From NCBI GenBank assembly GCA_022841545.1, contig JALHRF010000021.1, positions 1-41,410 on the forward strand: 41,410 bases of DNA, given 5' to 3'. Made by a program: the position numbers and the translations under genes. Under the pieces are notes generated by a model that was given only the letters and a program-made list of their open reading frames with translations, searched no databases and was not told the origin of the DNA. Below are positions 16,481 through 25,084 of this stretch, one piece after another (position 1 is the stretch's first letter; each line of letters starts with the position of its first letter). Origin of the DNA: Bauldia sp. GTDB lineage: Bacteria; Pseudomonadota; Alphaproteobacteria; Rhizobiales; Kaistiaceae.

Positions 16481-17356
16481 CTATACACGGCCTCGCCCCA
16501 AGGCGTGCAGCGGCAGCACCACCACCGCGAGGCCGAGGAGGATGAGCGCCATGCCGGCAAGGCGGGCCGGGCCGAAGGTCTCGCCGAGGAGGAGCGCGGC
16601 CGACAGCGTGCCGAACACCGGGACGAGCAGCGAGAACGGGGCGGCGACCGCGGCCGGGTAGATGCGGAGGAGATAGCCCCAGGCGCCATAGCCGAAGGTG
16701 GTGGAGATGGCCGCCATGTAGAGGATGGCGCCGGCGGCGAGCCAGTCGAGATGGGTGACGCCGGTGGCGATCCGCGCCGGGCCCTCGATGAGGAGCGACA
16801 GGATAAGGAGCGGCCCGGTCGCGAACAGCGCCGCCCAGGAGAAGAGCGAGAGGAGATCGACCTTGCCGGCGCGGCGGAGGAGCACATTGCCCGCCGACCA
16901 GCAGCAGGCGGCGCCGAGGAGGAGCACGAAGCCGGCCGCCGTCACGCCGTTGGCGCCGACGGTGGTGGCGACGAGCGCGAGGCCGAGGAAGGCGACGGCG
17001 CCGCCGGCCGTCTGCTTCCGGGTCGGACGCTCGCCGATGACCAGCGCGGCGAGAAGGATGGTGATGAAGGCCTGGATCTGGAGGGCGATCGAGGCGAGCC
17101 CCGGCGGCATGCCGACCGCCATTGCCGGAAAGAGGAAGGCGAACTGGCCGACGAACAACGTCATCGCCACGGCGACGAGCTGGCCGAGCGGCAGCGCCGG
17201 GCGCGGCAGGAACGCGACCGGAAGCGCCACCAGCGCAAAGCGGACCGCGGCAAGAAACAGCGGCGGAACATCGCCGAGCGCAACCGTGACGACGACGAAG
17301 TTGAAGCCCCAGAACAGGGCGAGCACGGTGGCGAGAGCGATGTGGCGGGGCTGCAA
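16481..17356 (-). CDS. EamA/DMT family transporter
   Basis: An inner-membrane transporter with ten predicted helices in two EamA repeats, the drug/metabolite transporter superfamily. The first repeat opens with HIALATVLALFWGFNFVVV and the second near TAAGFVLLLGAACCWSAGN. The substrate is likely an amino acid or other metabolite but cannot be named. I use a TTG at 17356, which gives a normal 291-aa protein; the only upstream ATG (17512) would add about 50 residues without membrane or family character. The start is uncertain because neither candidate has a strong ribosome site. Confidence 0.85.
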   Translation of the reverse strand: MQPRHIALATVLALFWGFNFVVVTVALGDVPPLFLAAVRFALVALPVAFLPRPALPLGQLVAVAMTLFVGQFAFLFPAMAVGMPPGLASIALQIQAFITILLAALVIGERPTRKQTAGGAVAFLGLALVATTVGANGVTAAGFVLLLGAACCWSAGNVLLRRAGKVDLLSLFSWAALFATGPLLILSLLIEGPARIATGVTHLDWLAAGAILYMAAISTTFGYGAWGYLLRIYPAAVAAPFSLLVPVFGTLSAALLLGETFGPARLAGMALILLGLAVVVLPLHALGRGRV

Positions 17357-17553
17357 GGCAATCGGCCGGCGGGAGGGACCGGCGCTTGTCGCATGGCGCG
17401 CCGCGCTAGGCCAGAGCGCCAAGGACGCTGGCGCGGCAGCTTGCCAACGAGACGCGCGAATGAGCCAAGTCGCCGGTGAAGGTCCAAACTGCCGACAGTG
17501 CTGTCGAAGCACCGTAGCGTCGGGCTTCGCAGCCGGCCGCAGGCGCCGTTGGT

Positions 17554-19977
17554 TCAGCCCCCGCCGGCGCGTCGGAGCGGATGCTCGGTCGCGCGCTTGG
17601 CCTCTTCAGCGGCCACCTTCCGTTTGACCGCGATGAAGCTGTCGGGGCTCACCGAAATCGAATCGATCCCGCATTTGACCAGGAACTCGGCGAACTCCGG
17701 ATGGTCGCTCGGCGCCTGCCCGCAGAGGCCGATCTTCGCCCCGGCCTTGTGGGCCGCGGTGATGACGCTTTCGATCATCCACTCGACCGCCGCATCCTGC
17801 TCGTCGAAGAGACCCGCCAGCTCGCCCGAGTCGCGGTCGACGCCGAGCGTCAGTTGCGTCAAGTCGTTCGATCCGATGGAGAAGCCGTCGAACCGCTCGG
17901 CGAATTCCCTGGCGAGGATGACGTTGGAGGGGATCTCGCACATCACATAGACCTCGAGTCCCGCCTCGCCGCGCTTGAGGCCGTTCTTCGCCATCTCGGC
18001 GAGCACCAGGTCGGCTTCCTTGGTCGACCGGCAGAACGGGATCATGACGATGACGTTCGTGAAACCCATCTCCTCGCGAAGCCGCTTGATCGCCCGGCAT
18101 TCCAACGCAAAGCCCTCGCGATACCGCGGCGAGTAGTAGCGCGAGGCGCCGCGGAATCCGATCATCGGATTCTCTTCCTTTGGCTCGAACTCGGCGCCAC
18201 CGATCAGTCCCGCATATTCGTTGGTCTTGAAGTCGCTCATGCGGACAATGACCGGCTTCGGGTAGAGCGCGGCCGCCACCCGGGAGAGGCCGCGGGCGAG
18301 CTTGTCGACGAAGTACTCCGTCTTGTCGGCATAGCCGCTGGTCAGCTCGCTGATCGTCGCTTTCGCCGCCTCGTCCTTTAGCGTGTCGTAACGGACAAGC
18401 GCCATCGGATGGACGCGGATCGCATTGGCGACGACAAACTCCATCCGCGCGAGACCGACGCCGTCCGCCGGGATCCGCCACCAGCGGAACGCCGCCGCCG
18501 GATTGCCGAGATTGAGCATGATCCTTGTCTCGGTCTCGGGCACCGTCGTGAGGTCGAGCGTCTCGACGGAGAAGGTCGCCGTCCCCTCGTAGATGAAGCC
18601 CTGGTCGCCCTCGGCGCACGAGACCGTCACCTCCTGCTCGTCATGGAGGAGGTGCGTGGCGTTGCCGGTGCCGACGATCGCCGGCAGGCCGAGTTCGCGG
18701 CTGACGATCGCCGCATGCGACGTGCGGCCGCCATGGTCGGTGACGATCGCCGCCGCGCGCTTCATGATCGGCACCCAGTCCGGATCGGTGATCCCGGTGA
18801 CGAGGATCGCGCCGTCGACGAAGCGGTCGATATCCTTCGGGCTCTCGATCACGCAGACCCGCCCCGCGACCACCGCGTCGCCGATGGACAGGCCGGTGAC
18901 GAGCTTCCGCCCCTTCTCGGCGATCAGGTAGCGCCGAAACACGCCGGCTTCGCGCCGCGACTGGACCGTCTCCGGCCGCGCCTGGACGATGAACATCTCG
19001 CCGGTCTCGCCATCCTTGGCCCACTCCATATCCATCGGGCAGCCGTAGTGCGCCTCGATCGTCGACGCCCAGCGGCCGAGCGTCAGGATCTCGGCGTCGC
19101 TGAGGACGAAGGCCTCCCGCTCGGCGCGCGAGGTCGGCACGTTCCGGGTCGGCCGGTCGCCGCCCGAGGCATAGATCATCTTGATTGCCTTCTCCCCGCG
19201 GCGCTTCTCGACGATCGGGCTCAGCGAAGGATCCTGGAGGAGCGGCTTGAACACGACGTACTCGTCAGGATCGACCGCGCCCTGGACGACGTTCTCGCCG
19301 AGGCCCCACGCCGCGTTGATGATGACAACCTTGTCGAACCCCGTCTCGGTGTCGATCGAGAACATCACGCCGGAACCGCCGACGTCGGAGCGGACCATGC
19401 GCTGCACGCCGATCGAGAGCGCCACCTTGCTATGATCGAAGTTCTTGGCGATCCGGTAGCTGATCGCCCGGTCGGTGAAGAGCGAGGCAAAGCAGCGCCG
19501 GCAGGCGTCGAGCAGCGCCGCCTCGCCGCGAATGTTCAGGAAGGTCTCCTGCTGTCCGGCGAAGCTCGCGTCCGGCAGGTCTTCGGCCGTCGCGCTCGAG
19601 CGCACCGCCACGTCCGCGTCGGTCTTGCCTGACCGTTTGCACAGCTCACGATAGGCGGCGGTGATCGCAGCCGCGGTTTCGGCCGGCCATTCACCGCGGA
19701 GAAACGCCTTGCGGATCGACTGCCCCACCTCGGCAAGCGTCGCCCGTCCGGCGTCGAGCTCCGCTATCCCCTCCGCGATCTTGGCCTTGAGGCCGTTCGC
19801 TTCGAGGTAGCGCCAGTAGGCGTCGGCGGTGGTCGCGAAGCCCGGCGGGACGACGACGCCTTTCGCGCCGAGCCTCTGCACCATTTCGCCGAGCGATGCA
19901 TTCTTGCCGCCAACGCGACTCACGTCGCCGCGCCCGGCCTCCTCGAACCATAGAATCTCAGACGGCTCGGTCGACAT
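17554..19977 (-). CDS. ppsA: Phosphoenolpyruvate synthase
   Basis: Converts pyruvate and ATP to PEP, AMP and phosphate for gluconeogenesis. The protein is 807 aa, close to E. coli PpsA (792). It has the N-terminal ATP-grasp domain (VGGKNASLGEM), the swivelling domain with the phosphohistidine loop GGRTSHAAIVSRELG, and the PEP-binding barrel ending GLCGQAPSDHPEF with the catalytic cysteine and GIDSISVSPDS. The ATG at 19977 follows GGAGGAAAGCC. A perfect TTGAT-N4-ATCAA box lies 56 bases upstream. The longer open frame to 20439 is not supported. Confidence 0.95.
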   Translation of the reverse strand: MSTEPSEILWFEEAGRGDVSRVGGKNASLGEMVQRLGAKGVVVPPGFATTADAYWRYLEANGLKAKIAEGIAELDAGRATLAEVGQSIRKAFLRGEWPAETAAAITAAYRELCKRSGKTDADVAVRSSATAEDLPDASFAGQQETFLNIRGEAALLDACRRCFASLFTDRAISYRIAKNFDHSKVALSIGVQRMVRSDVGGSGVMFSIDTETGFDKVVIINAAWGLGENVVQGAVDPDEYVVFKPLLQDPSLSPIVEKRRGEKAIKMIYASGGDRPTRNVPTSRAEREAFVLSDAEILTLGRWASTIEAHYGCPMDMEWAKDGETGEMFIVQARPETVQSRREAGVFRRYLIAEKGRKLVTGLSIGDAVVAGRVCVIESPKDIDRFVDGAILVTGITDPDWVPIMKRAAAIVTDHGGRTSHAAIVSRELGLPAIVGTGNATHLLHDEQEVTVSCAEGDQGFIYEGTATFSVETLDLTTVPETETRIMLNLGNPAAAFRWWRIPADGVGLARMEFVVANAIRVHPMALVRYDTLKDEAAKATISELTSGYADKTEYFVDKLARGLSRVAAALYPKPVIVRMSDFKTNEYAGLIGGAEFEPKEENPMIGFRGASRYYSPRYREGFALECRAIKRLREEMGFTNVIVMIPFCRSTKEADLVLAEMAKNGLKRGEAGLEVYVMCEIPSNVILAREFAERFDGFSIGSNDLTQLTLGVDRDSGELAGLFDEQDAAVEWMIESVITAAHKAGAKIGLCGQAPSDHPEFAEFLVKCGIDSISVSPDSFIAVKRKVAAEEAKRATEHPLRRAGGG

Positions 19978-20564
19978 GGCTTTCCTCCGGGGCTGGTATT
20001 GCCCACTCTCGGACGTGGACACTCCGGCGTCTTTGATGCCGATCAAAACTGCGCGTCGGGTCGCCATGGAATCGGCGCCGCACGGCTTGCCTGCGGCATC
20101 GAAGGCATTGCAGCGGCTCCCGCATACCGAGCGGGAACCGGCAGTCGTTGATGCCGGAGACCGCCGAGCTTGGAACTGAAGCGCGGGTGTGCTCTGCGTG
20201 GCCCATCCCGCTTCTGACTCTGTCGCAGGAGGCTCACCACCACGACCATCCGGATACGTCGACGCGGGGATTGGGGAGACCCCAACACACTTGTCCCAAG
20301 CTGGGGGGCTGATCTTGCCAAGATCGCCAGCGCGGTGGCAGTTTCCGCTCCGACGCAACTCTTTCGAAATGGACCGGGGACCGAGACGCTGTGAGTGGAA
20401 TGTCTGCTTTTCACTCTTATGTCGACGCGTCAGCAGCAATCAAACGGCCCGCTTTCGCGCGGCGGCCCACGCATTACCAGATTCCCGGCGGCAAATCCGC
20501 TGGATGACGAAGAGATCCGTGTCTCCTTGCTTCTCTATTCCCATCAGTTTGGATCCTAAGCACA
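19978..20564. other. Intergenic stretch upstream of ppsA and the methyltransferase
   Basis: This 587-base region between divergent genes contains the FNR/FixK-type box at 20033-20046. I see no supported gene, RNA or repeat in the rest. The open frames here have no recognisable protein character. Confidence 0.6.
20033..20046. promoter_or_regulatory. FNR/FixK-type box upstream of ppsA
   Basis: The sequence TTGATGCCGATCAA is a perfect TTGAT-N4-ATCAA site, extended to TTT...AAA on both sides. Its centre is 62 bases upstream of the ppsA start, so a transcription start near 19998 would place it at -41.5, the usual activating position. Binding by FNR, FixK or a related regulator is inferred. Confidence 0.6.
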
Positions 20565-21420
20565 ATGCGCACGACCTTCGACGTCTTACGTATGCTAACG
20601 CCTTTCGACATCGATGCAGGCAAGATCAGAGTTGGTCGAGAGGCCGACGGCGGCTACGTCATGGTCGATAGGCTCACGCCGGAGCAAGTGGTCGTCAGCA
20701 TCGGCATCGGAAATGAGCTTACCTTCGATCTGGAAATGGCGGAGCGAGGACACTCCGTAATGATGTTTGACCCTACGATCGATGGATTGACTTCCACGCA
20801 TCCTAATTTTCGATTTTTTTCGAGAGGGTATTGCAGCGCAAAACGATCCGGAACGATCGCTCTTCGATTTAGAGACTCTCCTGTCCCGGCACGAGATTGC
20901 AGGTGACGATTTAATCCTGAAGATGGACGTCGAAGGAAACGAGTGGCCAGCCCTATCAAATGCCAAAGATGTCACTTTGAAGAGATTCGACCAAATCGCA
21001 ATCGAGATCCATGAACTCAAGAGCCTTGCCACGCCGGATTTCCGCTCCCAAGTTGCCGCCGCGTTGGAGAAGTTGAATCGTTCGTTTACGCTTTGCCATG
21101 TGCACGCGAATAATGCGACGCCTATTGCCACTGTCGACGGCTTGGTCGTCGCCAGTACACTTGAATTGCTCTACGTTAAATCTTCCACAGTAACGGCCAC
21201 AGCCTCGACCACGTTGTATCCGACGGCGTTGGATTTTCAGAATGTGCCGCGGACCTCTGACCTCCTTCTGTGGTTCTTTCCTTTCCTTCCAACGACCGTG
21301 CCAATGCCCCAACTCGCGTCTGACAGTTCCCGTGTCGTCCATATGCATGCCACCAAGCGAGTGACCCGTCGTCTTCAAGACGAGCTGAAGAAGGCGATGG
21401 CGAGCGATCTATCTGAGTAG
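20565..21420 (+). pseudogene. FkbM-like (Methyltransf_21) methyltransferase, frameshifted at a T7 tract
   Basis: The first frame (20565 on) encodes GREADGGYVMVD, VSIGIGNELTFDLEMAERG and FDPTIDGL, and the -1 continuation encodes FREGIAAQNDPERSLFDLETLL, ILKMDVEGNEW, IAIEIHEL and CHVHANNATP. All are blocks of Methyltransf_21 proteins. The switch occurs at seven Ts (20814-20820): removing one T restores a continuous reading frame of about 284 residues. As written, the first frame stops at 20906. The region has lower GC than its surroundings. It may be a true pseudogene, a phase-variable gene or a sequencing error. Such enzymes often methylate sugars of surface glycans. Confidence 0.8.
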
Positions 21421-21747
21421 TCACGGGTTAAATTGGAGCAAGTCTTGTATACTGCGGGCACTGGCGCGAGAATTTGCTGACCGCAACCAGCGTCGGTCAG
21501 GTATCGGGTTGGACACCTCAAGGCGCGACTCCAAGGAATGCAGAGCGGCGTCGCATCGCCGGGTGCGCCTCGCCTGTCCGACGTTTTCGTTGTCTGGAGG
21601 CGAAACTGGCGTTGTCGCAGCGTCGCGTGATACCAAAGCCGAGATTGAAAAATTCAAAGCAGTTTGCTCAACTGCGGAGATGAAAGCCCGGATCAACGCC
21701 ACAACGTGCCGATCACAGACGGAGCAATCGCATAAGTCATTGAAATC
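21421..21747. other. Intergenic stretch before tRNA-Gly
   Basis: This 327-base stretch lies between the broken methyltransferase and the tRNA. I find no gene or RNA I can support. Its short open frames show no protein character, and I see no second copy of the tRNA 3' end that would mark an integration site. Confidence 0.5.
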
Positions 21748-21822
21748 GCGGGTGTAGTTCAGTGGTAGAACGTCAGCTTCCCAAGCTGAATGTCGTCGGT
21801 TCGATCCCGATCACCCGCTCCA
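21748..21822 (+). tRNA. tRNA-Gly (anticodon CCC)
   Basis: The cloverleaf is complete: acceptor arm GCGGGTG pairs with CACCCGC, the D arm is GTTC-AGTGGTA-GAAC, the anticodon loop is TTCCCAA (anticodon CCC, reading GGG), and the T loop is TTCGATC. The 3' CCA is encoded (820-822 of the 21 kb block). It lies 8 bases from the convergent end of the sulfotransferase gene. Confidence 0.95.
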
Positions 21823-21829
21823 CTTTTCG

Positions 21830-22690
21830 TCAAACGACGTCGGCCTTCCAGGCGGCGGGTAGCCGTTCCCCATACCGCTCCGCAGCGTAGGCATAGACGG
21901 GACGGAGAATCTCTCGAAGGCGGTTGCGCTGCTCCGCGGTCATCGGCTTTTCCACAGACCTGCTGACCACCTTGTCGAATGGCGCCGGCTGGTAGGGGAT
22001 CTCGAGAAAGTGGCAAAGCCGGCGGATGGTCCCCTCGGCGAACAGGTTCTCGTAAAACTCGACGAACACGTCCTCGGCGGGAAACGCTGCGTCAAGCGCC
22101 TCCAGCGTGTGGACATAGTCGGAGCGTCTGGCGACGCCCTGGCTGGCGATGGTTTGGTCGAAGTCGAGGTTGGCGTCGAACCCGGGTCTGCGTGCGCGAT
22201 GGCGCAGCAGCGACCACACGCGGTCGACGGGATTGCGCATCAGGAATATGAGCCTGACGCGCGGGTGGAGGGCGCGAATCTCCTCGAAATGGGCTGCCTC
22301 GAGGACACTGTAGGACGGCGTGATCTCGGCTGCGACGGGGCAGTCCCCCACCTGCGCCGCAAAGTACTCGAGGTAGCTCGCGTGGCCGCCTTTCAACATT
22401 TCCAGCCGTCTGACGGTCTGGACGGCTAGCTTCCACTTCGCTCCTCCGGCTCGGATCTCGTCGATGCCGAGGCCCCGCAGGAGGGTCCGAAGCTCCTTGA
22501 GGAATGCCTCGTTGCGATTCTCCATGAGGTCGGGCGCCCATAGCGTGTCGAAGTAGTGGAGTTCCTTGATCGGTGACATGAAGATGGACGGGTGCCGCGA
22601 AAAGTAAGCCCCGAGCCACGTCGTGCCACAACGCTGGGCACCCACTCCGATGCAAAGGGTCACGTGGGCGGGAAGCACGGCCTCTGGCAT
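21830..22690 (-). CDS. Sulfotransferase family protein
   Basis: A 286-aa PAPS-dependent sulfotransferase. The 5'-phosphosulfate loop is GAQRCGTTWL at residues 17-26, and the 3'-phosphate-binding segment is LMRNPVDRVWS near residue 150. Relatives sulfate carbohydrates or lipids; no signal peptide is present. The ATG at 22690 is chosen because it sits directly before the fold; an AGGAGG lies 12 bases upstream. It neighbours tRNA-Gly and a broken glycan-type methyltransferase, which suggests a surface polysaccharide modification patch. The acceptor is unknown. Confidence 0.87.
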   Translation of the reverse strand: MPEAVLPAHVTLCIGVGAQRCGTTWLGAYFSRHPSIFMSPIKELHYFDTLWAPDLMENRNEAFLKELRTLLRGLGIDEIRAGGAKWKLAVQTVRRLEMLKGGHASYLEYFAAQVGDCPVAAEITPSYSVLEAAHFEEIRALHPRVRLIFLMRNPVDRVWSLLRHRARRPGFDANLDFDQTIASQGVARRSDYVHTLEALDAAFPAEDVFVEFYENLFAEGTIRRLCHFLEIPYQPAPFDKVVSRSVEKPMTAEQRNRLREILRPVYAYAAERYGERLPAAWKADVV

Positions 22691-22899
22691 CGACTCAATC
22701 CCCCTCCTGTTCCTCTCGTCTGCCAATCCGCTTAGCGTACCGGAGCGTCGACGCCTATCCAGGAGCGGTGGGCGGCGAGTCCGTCCTTCGTCACCGCTCG
22801 CGTCGGGCGCTTGCCCGCGCCGCATCGTGCCGGCATTGACGGCGCTGGCGACAGCTCCGACTGTCTACGGGCCCCCGCGAGATTCGCATGAGGCCGGCC

Positions 22900-22928
22900 T
22901 TGAAAGATGAGTTATGATGATGTATCAT
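22900..22928 (+). promoter_or_regulatory. Promoter and probable operator of the TetR gene
   Basis: TTGAAA (22900-22905), a 17-base spacer and TATCAT (22923-22928) form a good sigma-70 promoter. The -10 overlaps the inverted repeat ATGAT-GT-ATCAT (22917-22928), a likely autoregulatory operator. Transcription would begin near 22935, which rules out the in-frame ATG at 22907 as the start. Confidence 0.6.
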
Positions 22929-22996
22929 ATTCGTCAGTCGATCGAGATCTCGTGAGCCACTGCTGGTTTCGGTTGGACATGGGTGATGGGACAAAA

Positions 22997-23608
22997 ATGA
23001 GTGTCGTGAACCAGCGATTGTCGCCCGAGGAGACCCGGGCCCGAATCGTCGAAACGGCGGAAGCGCTGTTTCGGCGACTTGGCTTTGCCAAGACCGCGGT
23101 TGCCGACATCGCCGGCGAGCTTGGCATGTCGCCAGCCAATGTCTACCGGTTCTTTCCCTCAAAGCACGCCATCGTCGAGGCGATCTGCACTCGCTGCCTG
23201 GGCGAGATCGACGAGAACGCCTGGGCGGTCGCCCGCGCCCGCGGTAACGCGTCGGCCCGGCTGGAGCGGCTGTTCCAGGGTATCATCAAATATCATAAAG
23301 AGAATTTCATCGCGGAGAAGCGGCTCCACGACATTGTCTTGATCGCCATCGAGGAAAATTGGGGCGCGATCCTCGCCCACAAGCAGACGGTCAGGAACGC
23401 CATCGAACTGGTCTTGCGCGATGGCATCGAGAGCGGCGAGTTCGACGCGGTGGATCCCAAGGAGACCGCGGCGATGCTGATGCTCGGCATGATCGCATTC
23501 TGCCACCCCGTGCTGGTCGCCCAGAACCTTGCCGACGGCCACGAGCCGGAGCGCGAGGGCTCCGCGCAGCTTCGTTTCCTGCTTCGAGCCATCACCCGGC
23601 GAGCCTGA
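22997..23608 (+). CDS. TetR/AcrR family transcriptional regulator
   Basis: A 203-aa repressor with the N-terminal TetR helix-turn-helix: TRARIVETAEALFRRLGFAKTAVADIAGELG and NVYRFFPSKHAI in sequence order. The rest is the ligand-binding helical domain, with a conserved MLMLGMIAFCHP stretch near the C-terminus. I use the ATG at 22997 (MSVVNQRLSPEETR), downstream of the promoter candidate. It is followed, after 286 bases, by an RND efflux adaptor and pump on the same strand, so it is the likely local repressor of that operon. The inducing ligand is unknown. Confidence 0.9.
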   Translation: MSVVNQRLSPEETRARIVETAEALFRRLGFAKTAVADIAGELGMSPANVYRFFPSKHAIVEAICTRCLGEIDENAWAVARARGNASARLERLFQGIIKYHKENFIAEKRLHDIVLIAIEENWGAILAHKQTVRNAIELVLRDGIESGEFDAVDPKETAAMLMLGMIAFCHPVLVAQNLADGHEPEREGSAQLRFLLRAITRRA

Positions 23609-23648
23609 GCCATGTTGCCTCGATCCCCTGTCTCAACGCGTCTCGTTA

Positions 23649-23679
23649 TTGATGAAGGAGCACTTTCATCAGTCATCAA
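23649..23679. promoter_or_regulatory. Candidate TetR operator upstream of the RND efflux genes
   Basis: TGATGAA (23650-23656) and TTCATCA (23665-23671) form an inverted repeat with an 8-base spacer, and a second half-site TCATCAA follows at 23673-23679. The half-sites resemble ATGAT/ATCAT at the TetR promoter, consistent with one regulator binding both places. This is a motif-level inference. Confidence 0.4.
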
Positions 23680-23894
23680 GTCGCATACGTCACAGGCGAG
23701 GCTCATGATTGCTCCGCGCGGCGCCTTGAGCCGAACAGGCGGAAGGTCTTCCGATCGGTCCTCGTCGCCGATCAACGGGGCGAACGGCGACGAGACGCTC
23801 GCTCCGCCACAAAACTTTACGCAACCGAGAAGCGCTGGAAACGTCGGCCGGTCATCCTTGCCGACGCCCCTGGGCGAGAGGCGAAGAAAAAGCG

Positions 23895-25055
23895 ATGAGC
23901 GCTGACGGCGCAAGAACCCATGGCGGCGGGTGTTTCTCGATCGGCAGCGGACGCATAGGCGGGGCGATCGTCACGTTGGCGCCGACTCGTGTCCGGAATA
24001 CCGTCCTGATTGTTCTTGCCGCCGCCGCCCTCGCCGCGTGCCAGGCGGAGACGGCGCCGCTGGAGCGCCCTGCCCGGCCGGTCCAGGTGGCGAGCGTCAC
24101 CTATGCCGAGGACGTGATGACCCGCGATTTCGTCGGCGTGATCGCACCGCGCACCGAGACCGACCTCGCCTTCCGCGTCGCCGGCAAGGTGGTATCCCGC
24201 CCGGTCGGCGTCGGCGACCGGGTCAAGGCGGGAGACGTCATCGCGAAGCTCGATGCGGAGGACCTCAGCCTCCAGCTCCAGAGCGCGGAGGCGGAGCTCG
24301 CGGCCGCAACCTCGAGCCTCGCCCAGGCGACAGCCGATCTCGAACGCTTCGACGCGCTCAAAGAGCAGGGCCACGCCACCACCGCGGACTTCGACCGCAA
24401 GCAGCTTGCCAGAGACGAAGCGTCGGCCCGGCTCGAACGCGCAACGCGTTCCCTCGAACTCGCCCGCCGTCAGGTCGGCTATGCCGAGCTCAGGGCCGAC
24501 GCCGACGGCGTGATCACGGCCGCCGCCGCCGAGCCCGGCCAGGTGGTGGCGGTCGGCCAGCCCATCGCGACGCTCGCCCATCTCGACGGCAAGGAGGCCG
24601 TGGTGGCGCTCCCCGAGGACTGGTATGCCGTTGCCAGGGAGGCCGAGGCCACGGTCAGCCTTTGGGCCAATGGCGACCGCGTGCTTCAGGCGACGCTGCG
24701 CGAGCTGTCGCCGGACGCCGACCCGACCACGCGGACCTATCGCGCGCGCTTCCTGATCGACCGCGCCGACGATGCGGTCGCTCTCGGCATGACGGCGACG
24801 GTGACGCTGACGAAGGCCGGCAACGGGCCGGTTGCGCGGCTGCCGCTCGCCGCCGTGCTCAACACCGGCAAGGGACCGTCGGTCTACGTCGTCGACGCGT
24901 CGAGCCGGCTGTCTCTGACCCCGGTCACCGTCGCGTCCTTCACCGGCGAGTCGGCCCTGGTAACCGGCGGCGTCAGCGACGGCGACAAGGTGGTGACGCT
25001 CGGCGTCCAGAAGCTCCTCGATGGAGAGCCCGTCCGCACCATCGAACAGCCCTGA
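23895..25055 (+). CDS. RND efflux periplasmic adaptor (membrane fusion) lipoprotein
   Basis: The 386-aa protein bridges an RND pump to an outer-membrane channel. It has a lipoprotein signal (TVLIVLAAAALAAC, lipid on C49), then the biotinyl-lipoyl half (RVAGKVVSRPVGVGDRVKAGDVIAKLD), a helical hairpin of about 90 residues, the second lipoyl half (LRADADGVITAAAAEPGQVV), and beta-barrel and membrane-proximal domains. The n-region from the ATG at 23895 is long; a TTG about 25 codons downstream is an alternative start. The pump gene follows after 29 bases. No outer-membrane channel is encoded next to it. Confidence 0.9.
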   Translation: MSADGARTHGGGCFSIGSGRIGGAIVTLAPTRVRNTVLIVLAAAALAACQAETAPLERPARPVQVASVTYAEDVMTRDFVGVIAPRTETDLAFRVAGKVVSRPVGVGDRVKAGDVIAKLDAEDLSLQLQSAEAELAAATSSLAQATADLERFDALKEQGHATTADFDRKQLARDEASARLERATRSLELARRQVGYAELRADADGVITAAAAEPGQVVAVGQPIATLAHLDGKEAVVALPEDWYAVAREAEATVSLWANGDRVLQATLRELSPDADPTTRTYRARFLIDRADDAVALGMTATVTLTKAGNGPVARLPLAAVLNTGKGPSVYVVDASSRLSLTPVTVASFTGESALVTGGVSDGDKVVTLGVQKLLDGEPVRTIEQP

Positions 25056-25084
25056 GCGAAAGACCGGAACCCGGGAAAACGGCC

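Noticed and set aside
20120-20150. GGAAC followed by CGTT as a possible EcfG promoter
   Set aside because: The spacing is only 7 bases, far from the 16-18 required.
20189-20671. 160-residue open frame upstream of the methyltransferase
   Set aside because: It has no recognisable motifs, no ribosome site and overlaps the start of the supported gene in another frame.
23930-25084. Upstream extension of the RND pump frame through the adaptor gene (1431-residue frame)
   Set aside because: The extension is an Arg-rich shadow of the adaptor, and the pump starts normally at 25085.
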